Assembly: GCA_009746045.1 (NCBI GenBank)
Contig: RPFO01000175.1
Location: 1,311,001 to 1,375,000 of the forward strand
Direction of reading: 5' to 3'
Length of the DNA stretch: 64,000 nucleotides
DNA from: Mesostigma viride
Taxonomy: Eukaryota > Streptophyta > Mesostigmatophyceae > Mesostigmatales > Mesostigmataceae
The notes under the pieces: model-generated
Database searches by the model: none
Told to the model about the DNA's origin: nothing
The model's input: the letters and a program-made list of their open reading frames with translations, nothing else
Translations under genes and position numbers: made by a program
Part shown: piece after piece, positions 37,086-51,000 of the stretch
Layout: each line of letters starts with the position of its first letter
How positions within the stretch are numbered: position 1 is the stretch's first letter

Positions 37086-37117
37086 GGCAAATCAGCCAGG
37101 GAAGCATTCTACAATAG

Positions 37118-37827
37118 GGCTTGCATGGGACTGGCCAACCAGGTAGACACCTCCTCCTATGGCAGGTTCCCCTTGTCCCGTCGCAACCCACAGGCAAACT
37201 TGCGTGCGCCCCGCACCGACGCGGCGCGACCCGGACCTACGTGACACAATTGCTTGAGGATGCAGGGCTTCTGGGACTATCTGTACTCCGCGCCCGCATG
37301 ATAGACAAGGCGAAATGGGCTGCCGTCTGCGATAAGCACCTTCTAATAAAAAATATTTGTAACTTTCGTGTAATTATTTTCCAATGAGATTAGCATAGGA
37401 TTCCGTGGCATGCCCATGCGCATGACACGCAAGTACTTCCTTATTCTCCCATAATGGCCCCATGGATGATGCCTTCAGAATTTAGCCACGCCATGCCTAT
37501 AATGGGACCCCCATGGATATTGCATTAATTAAGAATTTTGCCATGCTATGCCTATGCAGAGAGATACTCTCTGTCGAGAAGCCAAGCCCTAGCTCTTGTA
37601 TAGCCATGATGATCTTCCCCACCTATGACGGGCTCCCCTTAGCTGGGAGTTGCCCGAGACTCTGGGTGGTGCAGGTGCCCTAGTGCACCTAGAGCAAGTG
37701 TTGTTTACATTCCCACCCTTGCAGGAAGTAGCCTTGAATGTATTATAGGCCATATGCCCCTTCTCAGGGATATGTGCTACAGATATTCCCAACGGAGTTA
37801 TGTTTCTAATTAATTAATTAATTCCTT
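37118..37827 (+). mobile_element. LINE C2, 3' fragment with target duplication
   Basis: Flanked by ATTCTACAATAG at 37106-37117 and 37828-37839. Starts with a frame like a LINE C-terminus (LEDAGLLGLSVLRARMIDKA, then KWAAVCDKH), has the 3' UTR motif CCCAACGGAGTTATG shared with C1, and ends in an AATT tail at 37807-37823. Confidence 0.8.
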
Positions 37828-37839
37828 ATTCTACAATAG

Positions 37840-39026
37840 AGCCTCGTGCATGGAGATAATCATGGTAATGCTAATCAACCATTTTGCAAGACGCACTCAT
37901 CAATATAGCACCAGCTCAGGCCCAACACAGGTACTTGGTAATCCAATGCCATCCCCCGACCAGGCGAGGCGCCTGCACGGCGACGAAATGACGTGCATGC
38001 AAAAGTCCATTAATGGCGTGATACGCTGGGCCCAATTTAAACATTTTTACAAATACTGGCCCACCTTCAAAATACACAAACAGCACCAGATTGTGCATAT
38101 ATACGCTTGAAAACAAAATGTAAAAGCACATAGAAAGCACTACGAAAGTGTGCATCTGGTCGATGCGTAGCCGACTTCAAGTGGCAAATTGCACACGCAG
38201 TGGCGCCAACCATCAATAGCCTATAGCCTATGTCTATACATGTATGCACAAGTACTGCGCAGCACCGCTTGGACATGATGTTCCTCCATATGACCAGATC
38301 ATGGGGCCACAATCTATGTTATATGGAAGAACCCACTCAGGTGCAGGCACGAAGGTGCTCCGTGACGCTAAAATACTACACCTACCCAATTTGTATGTAT
38401 TACTAGATGTTTTGTACCGTGATCCATGCACATTGCACCAACCGGCAAGTGGCTCTTCATAACAGCAAGGCCGACTGTTTCATACGGCATTGCTACCCGA
38501 AATGTTTGGCAGTTAGCAGCCAGTGCCATATCCCCATCAACAACAATGGCCTGTGGCACCAATTTCCAAGGTACAAACTGGGATGACCTCTATGCAGTCC
38601 TTGACACCCTGGCTGGTCCTCCGGGGTGGTCTGAACCCTGGCCAACCAGGCTGGCACGTAAAAGCCATAAAAAAGAGGATAACCGAATGCATTTAACTGT
38701 GCAAAAGTACCAGCCTGGACGAGTGATCAGGAATCCAACCAAGTCTCCAAGAGGTGGGTCTCACGGTGTCGGATTCGCAAAGCATAGTACCTCGTCCGCA
38801 GACCAACTGGGCACTTGCCAAGGTACTCCGTACCTTGGCTTTGGTATTTGGCGGAGTCTGACATGCAACAGCATGTCAGTGAATGAGAGTATGTACAGGT
38901 TCGCCATTGGATGGCAGTGCGTTGTAGACACGAGCCACAGAAAAAAGCCGACTCCGGAATGTGAGGCTTTTTTCCAGGCCATTCTGACGCACTGGAAGAT
39001 CGAACCGCAGGTTACGCGCTGGCTCC
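37840..39026. other. 3' flank of gene 2
   Basis: Contains the likely 3' untranslated region of gene 2 (- strand, below 39027) and the target site of LINE C2. A + strand frame of 218 codons (38426-39082) overlaps the last gene 2 exon in antisense and has no motif. No other feature seen. Confidence 0.5.
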
Positions 39027-39098
39027 CTAAATCTCCCGCTTCCAGTGGTCGATGTTCGCCGACATGTAGGACAGAAGCATGATCGATTTGGGGAATGC
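39027..39098 (-). CDS. Gene 2 exon 13: C-terminus
   Basis: 72 bp. The acceptor is AACCGTGCAG. Codes for [19 protein letters not shown] and KREI, then TAG. FP...N-x-x-x-W is the usual end of class I phosphodiesterase domains. Phase 0 fits exon 12. Confidence 0.88.
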   Translation of the reverse strand, partial: AFPKSIMLLSYMSANIDHWKREI

Positions 39099-42000
39099 CT
39101 GCACGGTTTGAAGGAACGCACGGAGGAACACACAGAGACACCTAGGAACAGGAAAGAATTAGCAAAAATAAAGGATGCGTGTTATTCAGGACTCTTGATG
39201 ATGTCTTTGCTTTCTGTCCGGTAACGCTCGTGCTGTCTTGTGCGACCTCATCCGTGCGGGTCACAGTGGTTAGCGCTCATTTTGAGGGGGGTTGTGTTGA
39301 AGGTATTTAGAATCAGGCGTGCGCGTGCTGTGGCGTACCAGCGTGACTGTAATGTACTAGTGAAGGCGCTGGCAGTACGCCCGGTTTACACCAGCGCATC
39401 TACTCCTGCCCCAGGATGCGCAAATGGGCTGCCCACCAAAACTATGCCACCGGTATAGTATCCCACCAGGAACGCTTGATCATGAGGGCGACCCACGGGG
39501 TTTGGGTCACTTTGCCAATTCAATAAAGCATCGCGCCCTGCTCGTGGCACCTCACCTTCACCCACGCCTCGAAGAGGGGCATCGCGAGGAACTGGAAGAA
39601 GCCTGTCCAGCACCGAACGCAAGCAGAACGCAACGCGCACGTGTGGCAGCATCACGAATAGCAAAGACAGAGTCAGGCGTGCAGCGATCATGACCACAAT
39701 GGTCTACACCCCCAGTGTGAGGTTATAGGTTCTCAGATGCAAAAGTTCGTTTATCAAATAAAAAAGAAGTTATTGCATATATTCCAGGAGAGGGTCATAA
39801 CTTGCATAATTTTGAGATCTAGAGACCCTAGATTTTGGAAACTGCGGATGAACGCCGCAGGGCTGGTTTTGGAAATATCTTAAAGTAGGCACCAAAGGCC
39901 ACCAAAGTAGCGGTCAGCGGTACGCGAGGGGGGGAGTATGTGCCTGTGTGATGGTGCTGATGTTCAAGATTGTCAGTTCTGGATTCGTTTTCTACGCTAA
40001 GATCGCAGCCCTGGATCGGTCAGACCCCTTTCTTAACCTTCAAGAGGGGGGTGTACCAGTTCACCAGCAAACAAGCCAGTTGGGACTTTGTGTGAACTTT
40101 CATACTATAATATTTTCCGTAGCACACAAATAGGACCCTGTCCAAGCAGCCAGTATTTGGACAGCCGACTATTAAGTAACATACTCCACGCCCCACGGTA
40201 GACTCTAATCGTCTGAAGCTCATCCACTACTGTAAAAGGCTTTCAGCAGTTGACAACAGCGCAGACTATCGACACGCTGCTGTATAACGACTGCTTAAGT
40301 GCTTGCCTAGTGGCCTATACAAGGGAACCGCCAATACCTCTTCTGACAATGTCTCCTTTCCGTTTCAACTTATGACAATCCCTCATATATGGCACCCTTC
40401 TCACAGTGATGGAAATGCTTCAAGTCCAGCCAAGTCACCATGCATTGCTGGACAGCTGTCCCTCCCGTGGAAGTATGGCCGTTCAAATCTAGCCCAGGCA
40501 GGAAGTAACTGTCTAATGACGGCTGGTAGATAAGAGGGGCAGAGTACCAGCGACAGTGGGGGCAGACGTGGCGGCGGCGGCAGCATCATGGCAGCAGCGT
40601 CATCATGGCCGCACCACCTGGCTCAACACCACAGATACAGCACTTCTTGACCACTTCAAGCAGGACTTTATCATCATGTGTGTTGACAAGAGTGCCAACA
40701 ACTTTGCTTTTATATGCAAGAAGCACTACCTTGCTACTTTGCAACACGAGTTGGCGTCCAGCCCTACCTATGTTCAGCGTGCACAGTCCACCGCCAGTAT
40801 CACTGCTGCTCATCGGGCTTTTCTGCACAGCCAAAACATTTTTGCTCGGGCATTCCTTAAGCGGCAGCGACGCGCCACCACCACTACGTTCCCATATCTG
40901 TATCTCACTCTCAAGCTGCACAAAACTCCTGTTGCTTTGCGCACCATTGCTGCGTCGCATTCAGCCCCACTGATGCCTCTCTCGAAACTCATCTGCCATG
41001 CTTTGAATGCTCTTCTCCCCGAAGCCAATGCATTATGGGTGGAGGTGCTGTCGAATGCCGGGTATGAATGCGCTGGTAGTTGGATCGTCATAGACTCAGC
41101 CCAAGTACGCCTACGCCTTGCCGCCCTTAGCCGTTCTAAGACAGCAGCAGAGAAACGTATACCTATGCCCATAGCCACCTATGATTTCACCACTCTATAT
41201 ACCACACTAGATTTGCACGATTTGAAAGCTCGTTTAGATAGCCTCCTTACTCGTCTGTATGCACGTAGGCCTCACGGGCGCAACCACCTGCACGTGCGTG
41301 TTTCTCAGACCAAGCCCACGGCAACGTGGCTCTCAGGGATCGCGGCAGGTGCTATCGTGCGGGATGGTTATAATTATATTATCACGAAGGCTGACCTTGT
41401 TCATTGGATCTCTTATCTTGTTGATAACACCTTCATTGTTTTGCGGGCAATGTATACCAACAAGCTATCGGCATCCCTATGGGCACTAACTGTGCCGGGC
41501 TCCTTGCAAACCTCTATCTATACACTTATGAGCTTGCATTCATGGAGAATCTCATTGCCTCAAACGATGATGTTCTCATCAGGCGTTTTATCCATACATG
41601 TCGATACATTGATGATGTCATCGCTTTCGACAACCCTGATTTCGCAACCCATTTGTATATCACCGCTGGTCTGCCTGGCATCTACCCGCAAGCGTCCCTC
41701 ACATTAAAGCTCACGTCGGAGGATACTCATTGCAATTACCTCGATCTTAACATTACCCATAACAAGAAGGGCTGGCGTACGGCTGTCTATGATAAGCGCA
41801 AGGATCCTAAATACCAGCAAATTCCTTTTATTCGTTACCCCGATATTCACAGTCTCCTTTCCCACACAGCAAAATATGGTGTTGTTCTTTCTCAGTTACA
41901 TCGTTTTTCCCGTCTTTGTTCTTATCGTGTTGATTTCATCACGACTCTTGTTGAACTCTTGCAGCGTTTATTGGTCAAAGACTATGACCGAGCCATTATG

Positions 42001-45000
42001 CTCCGTCAAGTCCGATGTTTTTTGCAACGTCACCCACATCTGTTCGGTGCTGCCCCTTGGCACAAGCTCTACAAACAGGTCGTGGACCGGCTGGATCGCA
42101 TAGTATCTCCGCACATCTGAACCCTGTGATGCCAGATCTCCTTTGCGGCCGTTCCGAGCTTGGCACTGGATTCGTTGTCCACATCGTCGCGTCGCTGCCG
42201 CAACACGATGTTTTCTGGCATCCGCGGGCTTTTGGTTCCCGCCGCACATTTGAAAGTGCTGTCCTCCGGCTTTTTGCCTTTGCACCGTGTGCAGTTCTTG
42301 GACGTTTGGAATCATGGCATGGCTAACGTGATGACTGACTAGCTACCTTTTCAGTGGTTTTCCATTTGCGGGTATTTCCTCGTAAATGGTGGGAGAGCGA
42401 TCGCAGCAATGGTGCTCACCACTAGACACTCCCGGCCAGTTAGGCTCGAAACACACGCCCTGATCAAGCATGCTGTTTCCGGCCCCACCGTCTAGGTCAT
42501 CTAGTCGCTCTACACGTAAGCCAGCCATAATTTCAATGCACAAGGATACACATTTCCATCACCATTCATCTTCATCATCCTGAACGACTCGAACACGCGG
42601 ACAAGATAACGGCAGGCTCGAGCTACCATGGTCCGGATTCTCCCGATTCCTGGCCTGCGCTGGTTGTCTCCTTGATATGCACACAGCATCATCGGTTGCC
42701 AGCACTGCCTGGACAGCACAGCTGAGTGACCGGACTGCAACGTTCAGCTACTAGAGAAGGTAACATTTTCTAATTGGCCTGATTCATATCGAACTTCAAA
42801 CCGCCGGCCTGTTGAATAGAAAAAAAGGTGCCTCCAAAAGGAGATTTCAGCTAGGCTGCAAATGCAAGGGCGTAGGAAGATTTATGCAAGGGTTCGTAGC
42901 ACAAAGAGGAAATTCTTTGTGACACTCGTAATGTTGGTGGCGCGGAGGCGGAGGCGGAGGTGGAGGTGGAGGTGGAGGTGGAGGTGGAGGTGGAGGTGGA
43001 GGTGGAGGTGGAGGTGGAGGTGGAGGTGGAGGTGGAGGTGGAGGTGGAGGTGGAGGTGGAGGTGGAGGTGGAGGTGGAGGTGGAGGTGGAGGTGGAGGTG
43101 GAGGTGGAGGTGGAGGTGGAGGTGGAGGTGGAGGTGGAGGTGGAGGTGGTGGAGGTGGAGGTGGAGGTGGAGGTGGAGGTGGAGGTGGAGGTGGAGGTGG
43201 AGGTGGAGGTGGAGGTGGAGGTGGAGGTGGAGGTGGAGGTGGAGGTGGAGGTGGAGGTGGAGGTGGAGGTGGAGGTGGAGGTGGAGGTGGAGGTGGAGGT
43301 GGAGGTGGAGGTGGAGGTGGAGGTGTGCGTGTCTGGGAGGGGAGTATATCATACCATGTAGTATGTATATACTATATAGTATGCCCATATACCGTACATA
43401 ATAACTGCCACAGCTTGAGGTTTGCAATCCACCCCATCTTGCACCAGCACCCCCCCACGAGGGTGTGCTGCATGTGCATCACTTACCCAGCTGTTGTGAG
43501 CGCCGGATGTTTGAGCGCCAGATGTTGAGCCGATGGGCACAGACCGTCGGGTCAGCCCCGCGCAGACAAACGATGTCACCATTGATTGGCAGCCGTCATC
43601 ATGACGAAACAGGGAGCCGTGGATGGCCAGGAGAGAAGAGGTCAGTATGGGTCCGTAAGCCTCAACACTATGTGACACAACTGACTATGAAATAGGATCG
43701 CCGACAAACTCCCCCATAATGGGCATGCAGGTCAGCCTCCGATGGGAGCATCGTGACCTATTGTGACATATCCTAGTCACACTACATGGGAATATAGATG
43801 GGGGCATCGTGACCTTTTGTAGCATATCCTAGTCACACTACACGGGAATATAGATGAGAGCATCGTGACATATACTGATAACACTACACGGGAGAATGGG
43901 TGAGGGTTGCTGTGTGAAAACATCCCAATTTAACAGCATTTCACTTGCTAAGCTAGCTAGGTCGATGCACCTATGCACTCTCATAGTGCAATCATCCCTG
44001 GTAGCGTGCGTGGAATAAACACGTGCAAAGAAGAAGAAGGCCATTCCCATTACCAGATGGGTAATGCCAGTGCAGTCTGCCCAGAAGTAAGTACTTGCGT
44101 GTCGTGCGCAGAGGTGACACGCACAGGCATGCCACGGAGTACTATGCGAAGTCCGCCCATAGACGGTTCGTGAGAAACAGAAGTCCCCCTACACGTTGCA
44201 CCTGTTGCACCTGTCCCATTGGCACGTCATCGTACTGGCCCATGGAGGGCATCAGTGGCCAGGCCTAATTAAAATGTAGCATGTAGCATTCAAACAAAAT
44301 AAACTTAGTGTGCAAGTAGTACACATAATAATCAGGGTTCTGAAACCATTCGTGTACAAACAAATAGGTGACCGTGCGGGGCGTACCTGTGACTTGGGCA
44401 CGTTGTTGGTGTGCCGGTCCATGAAGGGGGACACAGCCAAGTTGGCCGCCATCTCAAGGTCTGCAATCCAAGCACAATTTGTGTGCAGCAACACAGCACA
44501 GTTACCGTCAAACAAATATGGGCAACACGTATATGCAGCATTACAGCAGGAGCGCAGCATTATACACGGAGGATGTCCAACTCCCCTATTATAGTAATAC
44601 TCAACACTCAGAACCTTAAATCGTGGAAAGGAAAGGAAACTAAGCTAGTATAGGTAGGTACCTGGCTCAATCACAAACTTCAATACTACTACATTCACAC
44701 AACATGGCACTAGCCATAACTATCCAAAGCCGAAAATGCCGTTAAGCAGATCCACGCCACATCATTGTGTCCATGGATGATCATGATAACAAAATGGAAT
44801 GCGAATAACCAGTTTAATAGCAATGTCCTGAACCCATTCCTGATGAATCCCCTGGCTCCGCTTCCCTCCTGCTGGAGCTACCACCATGGCTCAGCCGAAT
44901 GCCTATGTGATTATGGCACCCGGTAGGAGCCGTGGCCCATGCCGCTACCTCCTCACAGACATCAAGGGTGGACATAACTATTTGCTGGTCCCCTACGTCA

Positions 45001-48000
45001 TGACGACCTGTACTAGTTACCGTAGCAGCACGTGAGCTATTACATGACCCATCATAGAAACATGTACTAAGGCATCCAGTCAAGTCCTGGTACAGTATCT
45101 GTGATGAACCCCCTTACCCCCTTGCTTGTAGAACTCCTCAGTCACACGGGAAGACCACTCCAGGTGGGTGGCAAGCGGCTTGGCGGAATGCCTGTGAACG
45201 GGTCATGAAGCGCCACAGTGAGGACATGCAGCCCGCAGGACCCCGAGGCCCCAATTTTGAATGAGTGAGTGGCAGAGTTTTAAATTCGGGAGTGGGTGAG
45301 TGGCTATGTGTGTAGCCATGACCCCAGCGCCACGTATTACTTAGTTTGTGAAGTGGTGTTCAACGCAACGATGGGACAAGCGCAATGCATGGTGCGAGGT
45401 ATGCCCACCGACGACGCCGTTCCGGATTGTGACATCCGGGGGCATGTGAGACGCGCGGTGCGAGCACCAACACTGCATCATGATATCGTGGCATCATAGC
45501 GACATGATGATATCATGGTATCTTAGTCATATAATGATATCATGGTATCATTGTAATACAGTGATATCATAGTCTAAGTAGTATAATGATATCATAGTAT
45601 CATAGTAATATAATGATGTCATGGTACCATAGTCATATAATGATATCATGCTATCATAGTAATATAATGATATCATAGTCTTAGTAATATCATGCTATCA
45701 TAGTAATATAATGATATCATAGTGACAACTTCCACCTGGTGAACTACCAAAACCTTGTCCGTGCCGTAGGCCGCGTATCGCAGCAACGGCCAACCATCGA
45801 AACGATTACTTCTGCACAGTAAAGCCGCCGTGCATGCTCAGAGAGCACAAGCGTCGTTTCTCTTGACCTCTCTTCTCACGTACCCGATATCGGCGATCTT
45901 GAGGCTGATCTGCAGCAGCAGTGCCCGGTCTGAGTCCTTGTGGGCGTCCCAGGGGATGTTCTGGGAGATGCGCGCCTTGAACTGGTCCATCGCCACGAAG
46001 TGCTGCTTCAGATCGGTCGCCAGCACCATCGCGATCACGGTGCGCCGGAACTCGACAAACTGAGACGTCGTCAGCACCTGCAGGGCGGGTTGCGCCATGG
46101 GCGGCAGCAGCATGATGTTGGATGATGTTGGAATGCCCCCTGGCGGTTGAGGGGTAGATGCAGCGTGGAAGCGGGGAGGTAAATAAATGCAAGGTGGGGG
46201 CAGTGGAAACGATGGAACTGTTGCAGGGGGCGTGGTGCATACTATGCAAGGAGAGGGCTGTGAAATGTACTGCTGATGGCAGCATTATCACAATTTGAGC
46301 CTGTGGCACTTAACAATGTTTCGTACAAGAATGTATGGCGCTTATACGGCGTTTATTGTCGTGCCGACATGATCGAAGCCTGCAGCGTTGGACACTATCA
46401 ACCTTGATGGATAGTTGGATACTGGGGTACCCAAAACTTGGGCAAGAACCAACCACTGAATATTTCCTGCCAGCAGCAATACCTTGAGGGAACATAAGCG
46501 TACATCAATGTCTTATCACTTATGCTGTGCTATGTCACACCTCGGTCACCATGGCCTTCCTCACGCCGGAAAACGCCCATCCAGATAGGCACCCAACAGC
46601 CACAACAGTGGAATGTTGATCAGAAACTGGGCTGCCGTGCATGCTCTGCCTGTATAAATCGAGATAGCTCTCACCTCAGAGATATCGAAACAGCCATCGG
46701 CCCAACGTTGACATCTACGTGCCTTCACCTCAAGAAAAATACTTGCGGCGCTGATTGCCGTCCACAGCAGTGGAACGGCTAGTGTTCGTCTAGGTCTTTC
46801 ACACGTTCACGCCACCACGCCCTCTCACCTTGAGAAAGTTGCAGTGCTCATTGGTGTACAATAGGTGGAATGCCTCCGCCAGGTGAAAATTTTCCAGCGG
46901 GGACTGGTCGTTGTAAATGGTGGCCAGGTCCTCGCGTGTCCGGTTCAGGAAGTCGTTGTTGACGCCTGTAGCAAATGCAACGAGAAAAATGAGAAAAATG
47001 GTACAGAACAGACACAGGAGCCACTATATAAATATTACTTCATATCCTTTGATAGGCGATTGGAGCCATTGAATGAAGTGAGGTTCAGAATGCAAACCAC
47101 CAGGGTGGCAAGTTGCAAAACAACCAGGGTGGCAAGATGAAAAAAAAAGCCAGGGTGGTGATTGAACGACGTTTGCTGAGCTGACTGACCAGCGTGCAAT
47201 TCATAGATTCAAGTAATCAGTGAAACACAAGCCTTTGTGGTGAGGTCTTGGAACACTATTCACATTAGTAAGACACAGCTCTAGAAAATGTGGGATCATG
47301 GGATCCGGTCACGTGACAAACGCAAGTGCGGACCCCAGCCCTCCATAAGTTCAAAGCACGTAGGGCCATGTGAGCTAGTGACTGGGGGATACTAACAACA
47401 ACCATAACAATAATAGTAAAATTGATAGAGACCATGTTCATAATGATGATCATCAGTGCTAATAATAATATTCGCTAATAATAATAATAATAGTGGTGAT
47501 AATAATAATGTAATGCATCAGCGCCAGGATGTGCAGCGGCACAGCATTCCTTCAAATCGATTTCGACATATCATCGTGAGCAATATGTACACCTGTGACC
47601 ATGTGATGTGAACAGCTGGAAACAAGTCACATAGATACTAGTTCTTGACCACCCTATGTACACCTGGTACCATGTGATGTGAACAGCTGGTAACAAGTCA
47701 CATAGATAGTAGCCCTTGACCACCCTATGTACACCTGGTACCATGTGATGTGAACAGCTGGTAACAAGTCACATAGATAGTAGCCCTTGACCACCCTATG
47801 TACACCTGGTACCATGTGATGTGAACAGCTGGAAACAAGTCACATAGATAGTAGCCCTTGACCACCCTATGTACACCTGGTACCATGAGATGTGAACAGC
47901 TGGTAACATAGATAGCAGTTCTTGACCACCCTGCTCATCTTCGCCTAACAAACGTACCGGTCCCATACAGACCCACCTGAACATCGAAATGCAACTACTT

Positions 48001-51000
48001 TAGAAGTTGTTGGCTTGCAAAGCTATGGCAAGTCTGGAAATTGCGTCAACTGGCAGAAAGCAGGTACCAATTCAAACCTAACTTCCATGGACAACAAACC
48101 GGTCTGAAGTCCATGCCGTTGTAGGCCAACTGGAAGGGCTGGTCTGCCTGGGCTTTTATAGTATAGTAGTGGACAAGTGCGGCCACAAGTGCACCTTCTC
48201 GGGAGTACTATGGCTACCACTACTAATGTTGTCACCATTGTTTGCACCCGAGTGCTGGCAGCCGTCGATGGGTGCCACAGACGGCGCCATACCATCACAA
48301 CCTGTCACAATGAACACTGCAGCGGCTGTGCAGCCCAGTGCTACGCACTCACCGGGGTGCTTGTAATCATGGATGAGGGCCGCGCACAGCGCCGCCAGCT
48401 TGTCGATCGCGCACAGGTGGTCCCCCACGCCGCCCTGGGTGAGGAGGTGGAACAGACTGGCCGAAACGTCGCTCACGTGTATCGCGTTGTGGTAGGGGTG
48501 GTCCCCCATGCCCCTGCGACATGCAAGCATGGGCAAAAAGGAGGAGGAAAGCAGCTGTCTGGGTCATGTCGGCGTGACCAGATCAATGCTTTCACACGTG
48601 GAAAAACCGACTAGTGCCAGACAAGTCAGGCATGAAACCTATACTGGCATGAAACCTATACTGGCCGCTGGCCAGGTGTAGCAAGCACTTGCAGGGACCC
48701 ATATTCTGGGACACCTGTGCAAGAAGTTCATCAGCTTTGGGTGCTAATACTGGACTGAATCAAATCTTCTTACGCATGTACAGCCACGTACCGGGACACC
48801 TGGTACAAGAAGTTCATCAGCTTGTGCACGGGTAGGCCATAGTCCTGGATCAGACCCATCCGGAAGAACATCGAGTAGCCCACGAGGGGCAGCAGCTGGT
48901 CGCCCACGGCCGCTGCGAGCGCGAGCGTGTCAAACTCCCACGACCCCAGCTTGCGCAACAACCTGATCTCCACATTCTGGCCATCTTCACCGCTGATGCC
49001 ACCTGGCAGCGCGCCGTCGCCATCCCCACCATCCACCGTCACGGTCAACGGCACGATATTACGGGTGCTAGAATAACCGCCCTTGCCACCGCCATTGACC
49101 TGTGAGGTCCCATCTCTCGCCGGGCCCTTGTGCTTATTGGCAACGCGTGATGCCGACCACAAACGCCGGGGGCTCTCCGGGGCCTGAACATCCGCCGACG
49201 CCCTGATGCCATGCAGGAGGGACGTCTCGGGGTGGGGGCTGGCACTGCCGCTGTCTCCCAGGCTGTTCGTATGCGCTCCCCCTGCATGGGTGGAATCGAC
49301 CTCGGGGTGACCTGTCACAGGTACAGCCGCCAGCACCACCCTCTGCAGCTGCTCAAACGTCTGCGGGTCCAGCCCCGGGCCCATCTGAACGGCCGCGCTG
49401 TACAGCCGGATCGACTTCACTGAGACCTCACCCGCATCCGCCACGTCACCTGCGGGAGGAGGGTCGGGGTCTGGATGTCCCGCGTCGTCGCCATCTGGCG
49501 GCGCGCCGCCACCCGCAGGGTCCCACAGCAGCGCCTCGCTGGACACGGAACCCACCGGGGATGACCGGGTGGAGACGTCGTCCATGGAGAAAGACTTGCG
49601 GCCGAGCAGGCTCATCCCTCGGACAGCCTTGAGTGCTCCAGGGAGCGGCAGGTCATCCAGACCTTCCTGGCTATCTTGGGCCGATACGGGTAGGTTGATG
49701 GCGAGGCTGGCACCCGAGCGAGACATGCGTCCTGCCCGGTTCACACCTGGTGGCGGTCCCGTGTGGTCGAGGGAGAGGGGGGGGGAGCGGCGGGAGGAAC
49801 GGTCGGTGGGCGACCGGCGGCCCGTCGCGAGGATCTCGATCCACCGGCCCGTCTCGCGGTCCACCTGTGTACAGAGTTGCGCCGAATATAGAAAATGAGC
49901 TGATTAGAGAACATGATCATGAGGGTAACAGGCACTTGGTCTCCATCCACTGGCCCCTATCGCGGCCCACCTGTGCCAGAGCCGAATATTATTAGAAAAA
50001 TCTTAATGAGCATTTCATACCTGAGGACAATAAGCACTTGATACAAGAGAGCCGCCCGTCTTGCCGCCCACCGGTGCAGGGGCTGGACACGTTTGACAAA
50101 TAGTAGTATTACTTAATTACTAGATACAGGGGACATCTGTATTTAATCAGACATGCAAGCGGGGCGTATCAGATATGACCTAGCGACCCGTCTCGCTGTC
50201 CACCTGTGAGCCTAAAGAACCATTAAGTTATTATTTTGAAGATAAAACTTGACCATAAAAACAATAACAAAAAGCAATAACATTATTAAGCAAAAAGGAG
50301 TCATTCCTGACCAACAGCTAGCCAGCTACAGCATTGGTAGTGGTATCTGCGACCTGTCTTGTATTCTGGCCCCAGGGAGCCAGTAGAATTGATATTGACT
50401 CTCATTAGCCAAGCAATTGGATTTTGTCGATGGGGCGCTGCTCGCGCAACTCACAGAATCAGACTACCAAAAAACAAACTGTAATCAGGCGCATCGCACT
50501 ACACCTGCACCTTCCCAGCATCATTTAATTGAGACGTCCACGGGGCACCACTTTCATTACATGGCTGGCATGCTGAATAACAGCTTCCAGCAATTGTGCA
50601 TCACACTGTACCTGAATCTTCCCACTGCTTGTTCTTGACTGGAAGACATCCATGCCCGCACTGGACTGCATGCTCGCCAGGAACTGCGGCCTGTGAAGGT
50701 CATCAGCGGTGATGAGCTCCTGCAGCTGCTGCAGCTGCGACCGCGTCAGCACGTGGCCCGGCGTCAGACCCTTGAGAATCGTCCGCACTTTCTCCAGGGG
50801 GGTTCCCATGTCAACCTCCGGCCACGTGGACACCTCCGTGGACGTCAGCCTCCGGAGTTCTTGCGCCAGCGCCTGCGATCACGTGGGTGAATATTTGCAT
50901 GCATGCACGAACGCATGCCATGAAGAACAAGACCGTTTCGTTTTCAGAACAGGAGCGCAAAGTTTGTAGTCAGAATAGAAGCGCAAAGATTTGTATGCAG

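Noticed and set aside
38426..39082. 218-codon + strand frame
   Set aside because: No motif, partly antisense to gene 2 exon 13, no codon pattern of a gene.
38876..39133. CR1-like RT C-terminus on the - strand (LRFDLPVRQN and VARVYNALP-like)
   Set aside because: The region is exon 13 and 3' UTR of gene 2; the likeness is short and no RT motifs lie upstream.
42862..43401. Frames coding for Arg-Trp, Val-Glu or His-Leu repeats
   Set aside because: Translations of (GGAGGT)n; intronic microsatellite.
43400..43680. Further PDE exon between exon 11 and exon 12
   Set aside because: Frames such as [15 protein letters not shown] do not fit the PDE pattern and lack in-phase acceptors; the real continuation was found at 39556-39602.
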